From positions 1 to 18,322 of the forward strand of contig JAFRMM010000077.1 in the NCBI GenBank assembly GCA_017430675.1: a stretch of DNA of 18,322 nt, in the 5' to 3' direction. Both the position numbers and the translations under genes were made by a program. Below, piece by piece: positions 4,680-14,800 of this stretch. Below the pieces are notes generated by a model that saw only the letters and a list, made by a program, of their open reading frames with translations, did not search any database and was not told the DNA's origin. Every line of letters starts with the position of its first letter. Position 1 is the stretch's first letter. Source of the stretch: Prevotella sp. (lineage in GTDB: Bacteria; Bacteroidota; Bacteroidia; Bacteroidales; Bacteroidaceae).

Positions 4680-7600
4680 CTATGCTGCCGTTAAACGGTT
4701 AATCTTCTCTTTCAGTTCTTTATTCTCCTTCTCTAGTTCACTGATGCGTCTCTCGTGGTCAACCACCTTGCGGGCTGTGATGACGGCTGCTGCAAGTGCC
4801 GCTGCGGGATAGTCAAATGACAGGTAACCGTCAGGGGCTTGCATGACACTGCTAGGCAAAATCTTTTGCCAGCACTGAGCGCTTGACCCCACGAATAATA
4901 CACTGTCGCTGCTGTCCTTCCACGAATATTCGAAGATTGGGGCAAGGGCAACCTGCTCAACATCCATATCAACGTAACGTGCAATGTTCTTGAGCCGCAT
5001 GTCCGAGCGGGTCGTGATGCTCTTGTTCGAATTGATGTAACTACCTGCTGTTATATACAGATAATCGTCGGTTGTCGATATGGTGGTCTGATTTGCAGAC
5101 ACGCCAGTACTCGGGGAGTACGTGCCGTGCGATATGGTGCAGTTACCAGTCTTCAAGCTGCCGCTCGCGGTAATGCTTCCGCCAGCGGTAATATTTGCCC
5201 CGACGGACAAGGCGGACGAGCAGGAAATCGTACCCGTGCTGACGATGCTGCCAGCGGTGACGGTACTTGCTACTTTCAGTATCGCGCCAGATGCGGTGCT
5301 GTACTTCCACCCGTTATAATAGACAATCGCCGTGCCGTTCGTGGAAGTCGAGCCAAGGCTGGCGCCGTTGATACCTGACAGAGGCTGGTTCAGGGACACG
5401 CTGCTGCCGCTTCCCGTATTTGCGCCCAAGGCTGAAACGGCGCCTGTGGCGTAGAAGTTTGCGGCAGTGCTTCCGTCACTTTGCACGACTTTCAGTGCAT
5501 TGTTTGACGAGTCGTACACCAATCGTATGCCACCAATCTGTATATATGTACCGTTAGACGCTGCCGTCGTGATGCTGCCATTGACATGCAACTTGGAAGA
5601 TATGCTGTCAGTGCCTATGCCTACGTTGCCGCTGCTGTTGATGTGTATTGCAAGCGTGCTTCTGCCTTGATACATGCTTGTCGTATAACCGTACATCTGC
5701 AGGCCGTTGGTACTGTTGTTTGCGGCACCATAGTTAATCATGACCTTGGCAACGCCAGATGAGTTGCCGAGTTGTATCATGTTCGTGCCGTTGTACTGTA
5801 TCTGTGCAGCGACAGTATTAGAGCCAGTATATGCGTTAATGCACTTGTCGGTACCCGATATGAGCCATCTCATCTCCGTTCCGAGAACACCGACTGCCCC
5901 GCCAGTAACGTCAAGTTTGTAAGAAGGAGAATATGTCCCGATGCCGACACAGTTGTTCGGCGCGTCGATATAGATGCCGCCGCCGCCGGTGGCGCCGCTC
6001 TGGCCGATGATGATTGGGCTGTACTTTGTCTCATAGGCATACATGGTGAAGACCCGCTCGTCATTGACAGTTCTCCACACGAGAGACATGTCCTCGTTCG
6101 TCGTGGAGTCAACAATACCTATGTTTCCCCCGTAAAACGATGAAAAATAGTTATTTCTTGAACCTATGCTGCCGCTGCCGCTTGACGACGGCGATATGCT
6201 CCCAACGTTAGTCATATTCCCGCTAACGTTTGCCGTTCCGTCAAACGATTGTCCCCACAACGTACGTGATGTCTGTAGTTTCGTTGCAGAAGCGACGTTA
6301 GAATCAGTGAATGCAATGGTCTTCCATGCGGAAAACCCGTAATTGCCTGTCGATATAGTATATACGTGACGGTACTTCAAAGTGTCACTGTATGCGGCAC
6401 CCTTAAACTGGATGGTTCTGTTTGAGTACCCGAAACTGACAAGGGTATCATAAGCACCAAGGTCTGTAAGTGTTATCCCGCTTGTATAACTTCCGTTGTT
6501 GCACGCAACAAACATACCCCTTGAACTACCGTATCCGCTCAGAGTTTCATAGTCATCGCCACTTGCCATATTGTAACAAATCTTTGAGATTATGTAACCC
6601 CACATCGCAGATGCTGGACGTCTGTATATATTTGAGTTGTGACCAACAAAACCGTCATTGTCGGCATAACTGCTGAATATCTCCGTGCCGTCGGTGAAGT
6701 TCGAGGTTTCGTTGCCGAGTTTGCTTATGAGAAGGGATATGGCGTTGTTGCTGTGCCAGATGGCGTACGTGTTGTATGTCAGTTTGTTGTTGCCGACGAA
6801 TAGGCTGTATTTCCCTACGGCGTCAATCCACGGGGCGCTGTCTCCGACGGGGTTCAGGATGATGTTCTGCGCGGTATTATGGTAAAAGATGCTCGCAATA
6901 TTAGTGTTAGAGGTGTTTCTGAATAAAAGACCAAAAACCCGTGAGGTGTCAACGTCGTACTTAAAGAATATGCTGCCTGTCAGCGTGCCTCCTGTCAGCG
7001 GAAGGTACGCCGTGGAACTGGTGGCGTTGCTCCCCAGGCCGAGGGCCGCCCTGAACGAGGCCGCGTCGGTCAGCACCCATGTCTTTGTTCCGTCCTTCGC
7101 TATCTTCTGGCCAATGTACATCTCACCGACGGAACTCCCGTCCGTGCCGTAATTGTTGGAACATAGAAAGGTTATCAGGTCGCCGTTTGTTTTGACTGCG
7201 GTAAATACTCTCCCTGTCTCCTTTCCGTTCGCGTCTCGCACGAAGAATCCCGGGTACTGGACGCTTGTCACTCCGTTGTCGGCCTTCGTGAAATCTGTAC
7301 CCGATCTATTTATACCGACACTGTTAGAGACGATGCTGTAACTGGTGGTCAGTACCTTCGAGCCTCTAGAGTACAGGCTGTTGTCCGTGCCGACGTAGCA
7401 GTTGGAGTTGGTGTAGGACGTGGCGTATGTGCCAGAGGCGCTCCCCGTCGTTTCCGTGCCGACGAGAAAGAGTTTCGTGGAAGTCTTGCCTTGCTGTCCT
7501 GCCGTGTATCTGGTGTCTGACGCGCTTATCTGAACCGTAAAGTAGTTTGAAGACCCGCTCTGTCCGCTGCCCGTTCCTGATGCAAGATAACTTACCGACA

Positions 7601-10600
7601 CGCTTCCGCTTCCCAAAAAGTTGATTGCCTTTGAGCCCGTCCCCGTGCCGACACAACTCGTGCCGCCAATATACACGTTACGCCACGTATTACCGCCACC
7701 TCCTATCTCACTCAGAAGTTTCGTGCCGCCGCCAGCCAGCAGGACGTATGTGTTGTCCTTGCCGCTGACAACGAAACCGCCAGCCTGGGAGGTGATGCTG
7801 CCTGCCACGGAGAGCGTTGAGCCGAATGACCCCGTGTATGCTGAGAGGGAGTTTGAGATGCTCAGTGCACTCACCTTGAGCGTCGTCGCCGTCGAATACA
7901 CCCATGACGTACCGTTATAGACAATCGCCTGACCTGCCGCGGTCGGACTATCCATGCCCGCGCTGTTGATGCCGCTTAGCGGCTGGTTCAATGAGATAGA
8001 GCCGCCACTGCCTCCGCTTCCCGCACCAAATGCGGAAACGAAACTGTCAGAGTAGAATCCTGCACCGACAAGATGAACACCAGAATTACTTGAATTGTAT
8101 TCAAGATATACCGCATTCGTATCGCTGCCAGCAGTAGGCTTATAAAGATACAACCTTGTCGTCTTGGCATATCCGTTTACGTCCAATTTTGCATCAGGCG
8201 AAGTCGTGCCGATGCCGACACTCAGATTGTCTGCTTTTACGGTAAGAACCTCCGTTCCTGCAACACACAAGCGAAGGTAATATCCAGAATCCGTATCTAT
8301 GTATCTTGTATATAGGTGCTCATATACTTTTGTCGGACTGCCGAGGTCGTATGCATGTGTTGTCTTTGGTATTACATTGCAAGAACTTATGGCTCCAGTC
8401 ATTGTACCTCCAGCAAGAGGAAGGTAATTTGCAAGTTGCCCCTCGGTAGCCACGTTGCTGCCGTTTTTCTGTAGCGTAGTAGCGTTGATGCTGTAGCCCT
8501 GCAACGTCACGTTTCCGCTTGCATCCCACGAGAGGTTGCCGCTTGCCACGTAGCCAGAGCCGTCGAAGCGGAACAGAGACCTTGCGTAGTTCTCCGCGGC
8601 CGTCTGCATCTCCTTGTCAACCATCACGCCGCCGAACCATGCGGCAATGCCGTGACCCTTGTATGTGGAGTTGTCAGTCTCGTCAGACTTGTATGTGCCG
8701 CTGATGCCTCCCCACACGTTGCTGCCTGAGTCGCGCATGGCAATGAGAGACGTCAGCACGAGACCTCCGTCAACCGTCGTCCCGCTAGGATGATTCAGGA
8801 TAGCCGACAGATAGCCTGCTGCCTCTCCGACGTTATCTGCCGTAGCCGTGATGCCGAGGATATTGCCGTACTTGCTGATTATCTCGTTGACAGACGAGTC
8901 GTCGGTATATGCGACTTCCTGGAAAGTGGGATATGTCGTGACCGTACCGCTTTCATTGTACGCTCCAACCGTCTTGCATCTATATACCTTGTTCGCCTTG
9001 TATGCTACACTGTTCTTCGTAACGTCAGATGACGGGATGAACAGGTCACGCACCTGTAGGGTGTTGACCTTGTTGACAACCCAACTGTCCCATGTCACGT
9101 AAATGGTCTTTTTCCCGTCTATCTTGTCGTAAACCTCCTGCGGGACGGTGCTTGGAACCCACTCAGAACCGCTCCAGATGGCATCCTCGCCAGACTCAAC
9201 GCCAGCGACGGTTGACGATGACGTGTTATGCCAGATGTCTCCGACATGGCTGGTCTTCTCCTGAGCACTCCAGTTGGCCGACGGGTCGGTAGCCTGGTAC
9301 CATGTCTCAGCCTTCTGGTCTATCTGCTGCTGTATGTCATCCACGAAGTCGGCATAACTGCCATTGATGAACGATATCAATGCCGTATCGTCGGTATAGA
9401 CAACCTTTTTAGTCCAGTGACTGGCATTATAGTCTGCGGAGGTTTGTGTTGCCGTCAGCACCTCGCCCCCCTTGTAATCGACACCGTTGATAGTGAAGGT
9501 ATCATGGTCCCGGATTCCCTTGGGAAGAATCCACAGGTCGTTGGTATGGTAGTTCCTTGGGTACCTCTTGGCTTCATCTGCGTCGGCGGGATTGTTGGTG
9601 TATATCGCGGCCTTCCCGTCGATGGTGTCGAAGACCTCGTTGGGAATGCTTTCATCCACGACCCATGAATATGTGGCAGGGGATGTTGTAGTATTCTTAG
9701 TGTATATGGCCGTTGCCATCGGTGGTACGCCCGCAACGGTCCCGCTACTGGAATTGAGCCACATGTCACCGACATGGGCATCCCTCAAGTCGCCCGTATT
9801 CCAGTACAGCGACGGGTCGGATGATGATATCCATGTCTCCGCCTTACCGTCAACCTGGTCCTTGATGGCCGATATGAACGTACAGTATCTGTTTCTCAGG
9901 AAGTCGTAGAATGCATTGTCACCAGTCCTGATTTTGCCGGCTATGTTCTTCAGCGTATCATTGAGTTTCTCAAGCGTCCTGGTGCTTACGGCGTCGCTGA
10001 CCTCCAGTTCAATCATCGAGGGAAGGTCAAGTCGTCTCGTCACCTTCACGATCCGGCTGTTGCGGCAGCCCGTCCCGGGGAAAAACTGGCTGCTGACCAG
10101 CCTCACGCGGCGGCCGACGGAAATATCCTCGTCTGGGACGGCCTCAATCCACGTGTGGTCTGTGGTGCCGCGATAGACCGACACGTCAATGAAATGCTTC
10201 TGGTTGTAGTTATCAACGGCTGCCCTGTATTCCTGCTCGGCCAGCCGGATATACGAATCAGGCATGCTGATGTTCCAGGGAATGTACTGGTCGCCGACGG
10301 CCGGGGCAAGGCCGACACGCGGAAGTTGCTCGCCGTCGGTCCAGATATTGATAATCTCAAACTCACCAGTCGAACTGTCGTAGTCGGCCTCGAAATAGTG
10401 GTCGTCGGTCTCGCCGAGTCCCTGCATGTCACCTGTCTGGAAACTCACGCGCATCCTCTCGTTGGGCAGGAGGTGGTCGTTGGGGTCGAAAGGCAGGGAT
10501 TCATCCTTGAAGTAAAAAACCGTGAATACGGTTCCGTCATCATCCGTCCGTGTGTCTGTGCGCACATGGCTGACGGTTCCCGTGTACCTGGGGTAGATTC

Positions 10601-11369
10601 CCGAGAATGCATCCTGCTCGTAATGGTCTATCACGCCGTACTTGTCAACGCCGATATCGACGTACTTGACTCCGCCCGGCAACTGCAGCCTGTCGTGCCC
10701 ATATACCGTTCGGTCTATGTTCCTGGAACTGCCCACGGGATACAGGCGCGTGTAGAACTTCGCGTTGTCCGCCTTGTCACGCTCCAGTGAGACCAGGCCG
10801 TTCCCGTACTCCAGTTGGAGTGCGTCTCCGTGCTCACACCTGCAGAGGTTGACGGTCCTTCCGTCAAACCAGTACTCCGTCCCTGCGGCCTCCGCCAGTT
10901 CGCGCAGTCCCTCGTCGCAGTACTTCCCCGTATAGTCGATGGCAATGTTGCCGGTCTCCACGACCTCGCCGACGGCCCACGACTGGTCGCCCGTGGCGTT
11001 CCTCAGGCATTCCACGATCATCCTCATGTGCTGCAGGGCCGGTGCCGTCAGTTGGAAGGCGGGGTTGGCATCGCCGTCGGTGTGCTCGACCACCAGGTAG
11101 CGCTTGATCAGGCTCTCCGTCCCGTACAGCGTCAGGTCGTAGTGCCACTCGACGGTGCTGACCTGCTTCGGGCGGTACATCTCCAGCAGCCGGAAGCGGT
11201 CCCCGCAGAAGTCCACGTAGTCGTTCACGTCAAGGGCGACATACAAGTAATAATCGAAACTCAGGCTGAGCGTGCTGTCGCCCTGCAGTTCCTTGACGCA
11301 CCGGTCGCCAGCCCCCGGCGACACCGTGGCCTTCAACGATCCGTCCTGTCTGTATATCCTGATTTCCAT
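4680..11369 (-). CDS. Tail hub fused to long receptor-binding fibre with S74 self-cleaving chaperone (2229 aa)
   Basis: A very long mosaic tail-tip protein. Residues about 1-460 resemble the hub / prophage endopeptidase-tail (Tal) family that caps the tail behind the distal tail protein. Two related modules follow (about 507-668 and 685-832), each starting AETW, with an HVGDxW motif, a D(T/K)IDGK segment and ending in a YTDD motif. The fibre shaft has paired motifs: LPLAGGTMTG (about 980) and LPLTGGTLTG (about 1455); SLNQPLSGIN near 1125 and 1990; and VGIGT repeats near 1050, 1806 and 1914. The C-terminus (from about 2115) is a Peptidase_S74 intramolecular chaperone with the Ser/Lys pair intact in SDMRLK (S2122, K2127), followed by a coiled coil (ERRISELEKENKELKEKINR). 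By family knowledge it should trimerise the fibre and cut itself off just before S2122, losing 108 residues. The fibre likely determines host range. Confidence 0.88.
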   Translation of the reverse strand: MEIRIYRQDGSLKATVSPGAGDRCVKELQGDSTLSLSFDYYLYVALDVNDYVDFCGDRFRLLEMYRPKQVSTVEWHYDLTLYGTESLIKRYLVVEHTDGDANPAFQLTAPALQHMRMIVECLRNATGDQSWAVGEVVETGNIAIDYTGKYCDEGLRELAEAAGTEYWFDGRTVNLCRCEHGDALQLEYGNGLVSLERDKADNAKFYTRLYPVGSSRNIDRTVYGHDRLQLPGGVKYVDIGVDKYGVIDHYEQDAFSGIYPRYTGTVSHVRTDTRTDDDGTVFTVFYFKDESLPFDPNDHLLPNERMRVSFQTGDMQGLGETDDHYFEADYDSSTGEFEIINIWTDGEQLPRVGLAPAVGDQYIPWNISMPDSYIRLAEQEYRAAVDNYNQKHFIDVSVYRGTTDHTWIEAVPDEDISVGRRVRLVSSQFFPGTGCRNSRIVKVTRRLDLPSMIELEVSDAVSTRTLEKLNDTLKNIAGKIRTGDNAFYDFLRNRYCTFISAIKDQVDGKAETWISSSDPSLYWNTGDLRDAHVGDMWLNSSSGTVAGVPPMATAIYTKNTTTSPATYSWVVDESIPNEVFDTIDGKAAIYTNNPADADEAKRYPRNYHTNDLWILPKGIRDHDTFTINGVDYKGGEVLTATQTSADYNASHWTKKVVYTDDTALISFINGSYADFVDDIQQQIDQKAETWYQATDPSANWSAQEKTSHVGDIWHNTSSSTVAGVESGEDAIWSGSEWVPSTVPQEVYDKIDGKKTIYVTWDSWVVNKVNTLQVRDLFIPSSDVTKNSVAYKANKVYRCKTVGAYNESGTVTTYPTFQEVAYTDDSSVNEIISKYGNILGITATADNVGEAAGYLSAILNHPSGTTVDGGLVLTSLIAMRDSGSNVWGGISGTYKSDETDNSTYKGHGIAAWFGGVMVDKEMQTAAENYARSLFRFDGSGYVASGNLSWDASGNVTLQGYSINATTLQKNGSNVATEGQLANYLPLAGGTMTGAISSCNVIPKTTHAYDLGSPTKVYEHLYTRYIDTDSGYYLRLCVAGTEVLTVKADNLSVGIGTTSPDAKLDVNGYAKTTRLYLYKPTAGSDTNAVYLEYNSSNSGVHLVGAGFYSDSFVSAFGAGSGGSGGSISLNQPLSGINSAGMDSPTAAGQAIVYNGTSWVYSTATTLKVSALSISNSLSAYTGSFGSTLSVAGSITSQAGGFVVSGKDNTYVLLAGGGTKLLSEIGGGGNTWRNVYIGGTSCVGTGTGSKAINFLGSGSVSVSYLASGTGSGQSGSSNYFTVQISASDTRYTAGQQGKTSTKLFLVGTETTGSASGTYATSYTNSNCYVGTDNSLYSRGSKVLTTSYSIVSNSVGINRSGTDFTKADNGVTSVQYPGFFVRDANGKETGRVFTAVKTNGDLITFLCSNNYGTDGSSVGEMYIGQKIAKDGTKTWVLTDAASFRAALGLGSNATSSTAYLPLTGGTLTGSIFFKYDVDTSRVFGLLFRNTSNTNIASIFYHNTAQNIILNPVGDSAPWIDAVGKYSLFVGNNKLTYNTYAIWHSNNAISLLISKLGNETSNFTDGTEIFSSYADNDGFVGHNSNIYRRPASAMWGYIISKICYNMASGDDYETLSGYGSSRGMFVACNNGSYTSGITLTDLGAYDTLVSFGYSNRTIQFKGAAYSDTLKYRHVYTISTGNYGFSAWKTIAFTDSNVASATKLQTSRTLWGQSFDGTANVSGNMTNVGSISPSSSGSGSIGSRNNYFSSFYGGNIGIVDSTTNEDMSLVWRTVNDERVFTMYAYETKYSPIIIGQSGATGGGGIYIDAPNNCVGIGTYSPSYKLDVTGGAVGVLGTEMRWLISGTDKCINAYTGSNTVAAQIQYNGTNMIQLGNSSGVAKVMINYGAANNSTNGLQMYGYTTSMYQGRSTLAIHINSSGNVGIGTDSISSKLHVNGSITTAASNGTYIQIGGIRLVYDSSNNALKVVQSDGSTAANFYATGAVSALGANTGSGSSVSLNQPLSGINGASLGSTSTNGTAIVYYNGWKYSTASGAILKVASTVTAGSIVSTGTISCSSALSVGANITAGGSITASGSLKTGNCTISHGTYSPSTGVSANQTTISTTDDYLYITAGSYINSNKSITTRSDMRLKNIARYVDMDVEQVALAPIFEYSWKDSSDSVLFVGSSAQCWQKILPSSVMQAPDGYLSFDYPAAALAAAVITARKVVDHERRISELEKENKELKEKINRLTAA
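8873..9849 (-). repeat. Tandem protein modules within the hub-fibre gene
   Basis: Two homologous protein-level modules lie side by side, about 9849-9364 and 9315-8873. Each contains AETW, a DPS-x-x-W segment, HVGDMW or HVGDIW, a SSxTVAGV segment, a V(F/Y)DxIDGK helix start and a V(A/V)YTDD end. They have diverged at the DNA level, so this is an old duplication or a repeated domain family. The bulky aromatic content suggests carbohydrate-binding or neck domains between hub and shaft. Boundaries are approximate. Confidence 0.6.
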
Positions 11370-11395
11370 GACGTTTTATCTGCGCTTAAATACCA

Positions 11396-11863
11396 TTAGA
11401 ATGATGACACGGGCTCGCGGAAGGTTACCCTGATGGCGCCGCACTGCTCACCGGCGTTCCACAGGTCGGAGATCGGCTTGAAATTGTCCGGAAACTCCTT
11501 GCAGTACATCCGCATCGCCAGTCCGAGCGTCGGGAACGAGAAGTCCAGCCATCCGTTGGCGCCTGTCTTCAGGAAGGCCAGGAGGTTGCGGTAGCGCCCC
11601 ACGAACTCGGCTGCTGTCGCCGCGTGGATGGCGATGTGCAGCGTTACGTCCCTGCCCTCGGACTTCTGGACGAGGGATGTGGAGTGCCTCTCCCCGTCCT
11701 CTTCCCTCAGGCTGACAGCCACCTGCGGCTTCATCCTGGCGGGCTTCAGCAGGGCGGCGAGGTTCTCCCTGCCGCCTGGCCGCTCGTCGCGGAGGAAGGC
11801 GTGGTAGTCCGTCCATAGGTCATGACCGTTGATGATAACCTGTCCTGTAAGCCGTGATGTCAT
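11396..11863 (-). CDS. Distal tail (Dit)-like protein (155 aa)
   Basis: A compact beta-rich protein lying between the tape measure and the hub-fibre, the canonical position of the distal tail protein that joins the tail tube to the tip. The start VIINGHDLWTDYHAFL resembles the N-terminal domain of Dit-type proteins, and the C-terminal part (NGWLDFSFPTLGLAMRMYCK, then AIRVTFREP) fits the beta-barrel edge of tail-tip ring subunits. It is shorter than classical Dit proteins, so it would lack the C-terminal galectin-like domain. It begins 3 bases after the tape-measure stop, with a 26-base gap before the hub-fibre. The assignment rests mainly on position and fold-like features, not on an invariant motif. 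Confidence 0.72.
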   Translation of the reverse strand: MTSRLTGQVIINGHDLWTDYHAFLRDERPGGRENLAALLKPARMKPQVAVSLREEDGERHSTSLVQKSEGRDVTLHIAIHAATAAEFVGRYRNLLAFLKTGANGWLDFSFPTLGLAMRMYCKEFPDNFKPISDLWNAGEQCGAIRVTFREPVSSF

Positions 11864-11866
11864 ACG

Positions 11867-14800
11867 CTACTTAATTTTAAGTCCCTGGTTCCTGATCTGG
11901 CGGATGTCTTCCGCTATGTCGTCGAGTTTCCTGCAGTGGTCCGTGTTCTCCTCGATCCTCCTCAGGTGGTCGAGGGCTGTTCCGAGCCTGTCGGCGCAAC
12001 TGCCAAGTTCATCGTCCATCGACGACCAGTGCTGCAGCCCGGCGGTGAACATGCCGTCGAGTTTCGTACCCTGGTCCTGGCTCAGGGCGCTGAAGCCGCC
12101 GCGGTTGGCCGTCTGGCCCTGCGAGTCTTCTATGCCTGTTACTATTCCCTGGTCCCGTAAGGCCTTCACCTCGTCGGCAGCGGCCCTGACAAGGTCGTTA
12201 TAACTGTCCCTCAGGGCCCCGATCTCCTGGCGGTCGATATCCTTGTCGCCCATATATGCCTCATACCACTGATCGTACCACTCCCGCAACTGGCTCTTGT
12301 ATTTCTCGCCGACAATATTGTTGAGCACCATCTTGTTCGACATCTTCTGCCAGTCTTCGCCCACTTTGCCGAAGACGTCCTCCGCACCGTCGGCAAGGTC
12401 GTACAGGCTGCTCATGAAACTGTCGAATACGTTGTCAAACGACGTTCCGGTAATCTGTTCCCTCAGGCTTTCGAGGATTTCCGTTTCCGTCTCGCTGAAT
12501 TGGATGGTATTCTCCAGGTACTGCCTGAAATCGTCATCCATGGAGTTCCACAGGCCGGCATAACTCATCTTGATCCAGTTGAGTTGGTCCGCATTCATCC
12601 TAAGGAGGTCCTCCATGCCGTCAAATGCGACATTGCCGAGGCCCTCTTCCATCAGCCCCCTCCTTATGGCCTCATTGACGTCCTTCCAGTTGATGTCACC
12701 TGCGTACTTCGCAAGAATGCCGGTGTTCGTGAGTCCAAGGTTGTCCTCCCCTTTGGACGAATAAGAGCCTTGCCACATACGGTACCCGTATGAGTGCGAG
12801 CCCATGCTCGAGCCCTCACCAAGCAGCCATTTCGCAAGTTCCTCGTTGTGCGTCCTCTCAACCCTGAGGAGCCTCAATGCCTCCTCGGATGCTTTTTCGG
12901 CCTCAGGTCCCCACGACTCGGCAAGGTATTCCCTTTTCTTCTCGATGAGGGTGTCCCAGATATCGACGAGATGTTCGTACCTCTCCTTGGCCTGCTCATA
13001 GGTTTCCTCCTTGCCAAAGAGGCCTAATCCGAACATCTGATCTACCTGATTGAGGAAATGCGACTGGAAAATACCGTTGCCGGAGGCTATGTCCTTTTCG
13101 AGATTCTCAATTATCTGGCCGAATATCCTGCCTATTCCTTCTATGATGGAGTGGACGATGCCGCCTATGAACTCCCCGCTTTGGAGTTGCTCGAAGATGC
13201 CCTCGATGACCCCGAAAATCTTATCGATTATCTCGGAAATCACGCCTCCCGGGTCTTCGCCAAGTGTATCGATCAACTCAAGGATGGCGGCCACGATCAT
13301 TCCCCACACATTGCCGGACGTCTCAAGTGTCCCGGCTATAGCCCCGGTGGCCTCTGTTGCCGTCTTTTGCACGGCAGCCGTACCTTTCCCAATTGCCTTG
13401 GAAGCCTTTGCGCCGGCATCGAGCGCATCATCTACGGCCTGGGTGACATCAGATGCCTTACCGATTACTTCGGAAGCCTGATCAACCCTCCTGCCAAGGC
13501 CGGCCAAACCGTCCATCCGGCCATTGCCTACAATGGTGTTATAGAGATTGACGAGGCCGTCTGCGAATCCCTTCAGGGTCCCGCTTGTGATCTGGTCAAG
13601 GGCCTTCCCGAAATTATCCAGGGTCTTTCTCGACTCATCCACGCTCTTTCGGAGCCTTCCCTGGGCCACTACAACGTTATTTTCGGCTTCCTTCTGCTCC
13701 TCGCCGGTCCTGTCCACTTGCCTCTTGGCATTCTCCAAGACCGCCTTACGGAAGTTGACGTTCTGCTGCGCAACGGTCTGTTCCTCCGTTCCTCTGGCTT
13801 TTTCCAGTCTGTCCTCTGCATCTTTGAGGTCCTCCTCGGCCATGTTCAATGCCATGACGGCTCTTGTATGCTCATTCTGGGCCTCCTTGGATGCACGGAG
13901 GGCAGACTGGAACTCAGCCATCTCCCGGCCGATCTGACCGTATATGGAGAAATTGAATACCCCATGGCTGCTTCCAGTCTTCTGGTACAGGCTGTTGCGC
14001 ATGTCGATGTACTCGCGCTTCTGGGTGGCGTCAAGATTCCTGAAGGCCTCCGTCTTCATGTAGGCCTCAATCCTGTCAACGGTTTCCTTGATCTCTTTCT
14101 GGAAGGCGTCCCCAAGGCCGTCAAACATCATTGTCCAGTCGATATTGCTGCGGAGGGCCTCGATATCTATTGAGTTCAGGGCGTATTTTTTCTCCTGCTC
14201 CAGTGACTTCCTTCTCCAGCCCGTCTCATTGGCAATCCTGTCGTCATATTCCTTGGCGATCGCATATTTGCGCTCCTGGAGTGTGCCATACTCCTTGAGA
14301 TAGTCGCGCATTGCCTTGATCTCGTCTTTCTGCCGTTGAATGACTGTACGGAGATACTCCTCATTCTCCTTCTTGATCCGGGAGTCGATAATGGCCTTCT
14401 GCTCATCGGACAACTGGATATCGCTCCAACCGGCCTGGCCCTCATCCGTGAGTTCGTAGGGACTGTCCTTGTGGGCGGCCTCCCACGCCGTCTTGTTGTG
14501 TTCATAGACGGCCTTCCTCATCTCGTCGGCCTGATCCGCAATCTGACGGAGATTCCTCTTGTGCTGCTCATCCTGCTCGGCGCGCTCACGCTCGCCGTCA
14601 TTCTGGACGGCTGCTATCTGCGCGTCGCGCTGGGCATCGGCAGCCGTCTGCCTGGTCTTCGCAATCTCCTCCTGCCAGCGGCGCTCCTCCTCGATGGCCC
14701 TGGCGGCCTGTTCCCGCTGTTCCTTCAGCAGTTTGTCGGTCTTACCGGACCCGGACCCGCCGCCGTCACCCTTCTTGGGATGGCGCTGCTCCAGTATGTT

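Noticed and set aside
4680..11369. Diversity-generating retroelement with variable repeat in the fibre
   Set aside because: Some Bacteroides phages carry such elements, but no reverse transcriptase or template repeat is in this window, and the fibre ends in an S74 chaperone rather than a C-type-lectin variable domain.
13058..14173. Long plus-strand open frame (371 codons) opposite the tape measure
   Set aside because: It lies wholly antisense to a clear tape-measure gene of high GC and biased codon use, has low-quality hydrophobic/Leu-Gly-rich sequence and no promoter or context. Other long plus-strand frames (10155-10790, 15924-16628, 10815-11399) are rejected for the same reason.
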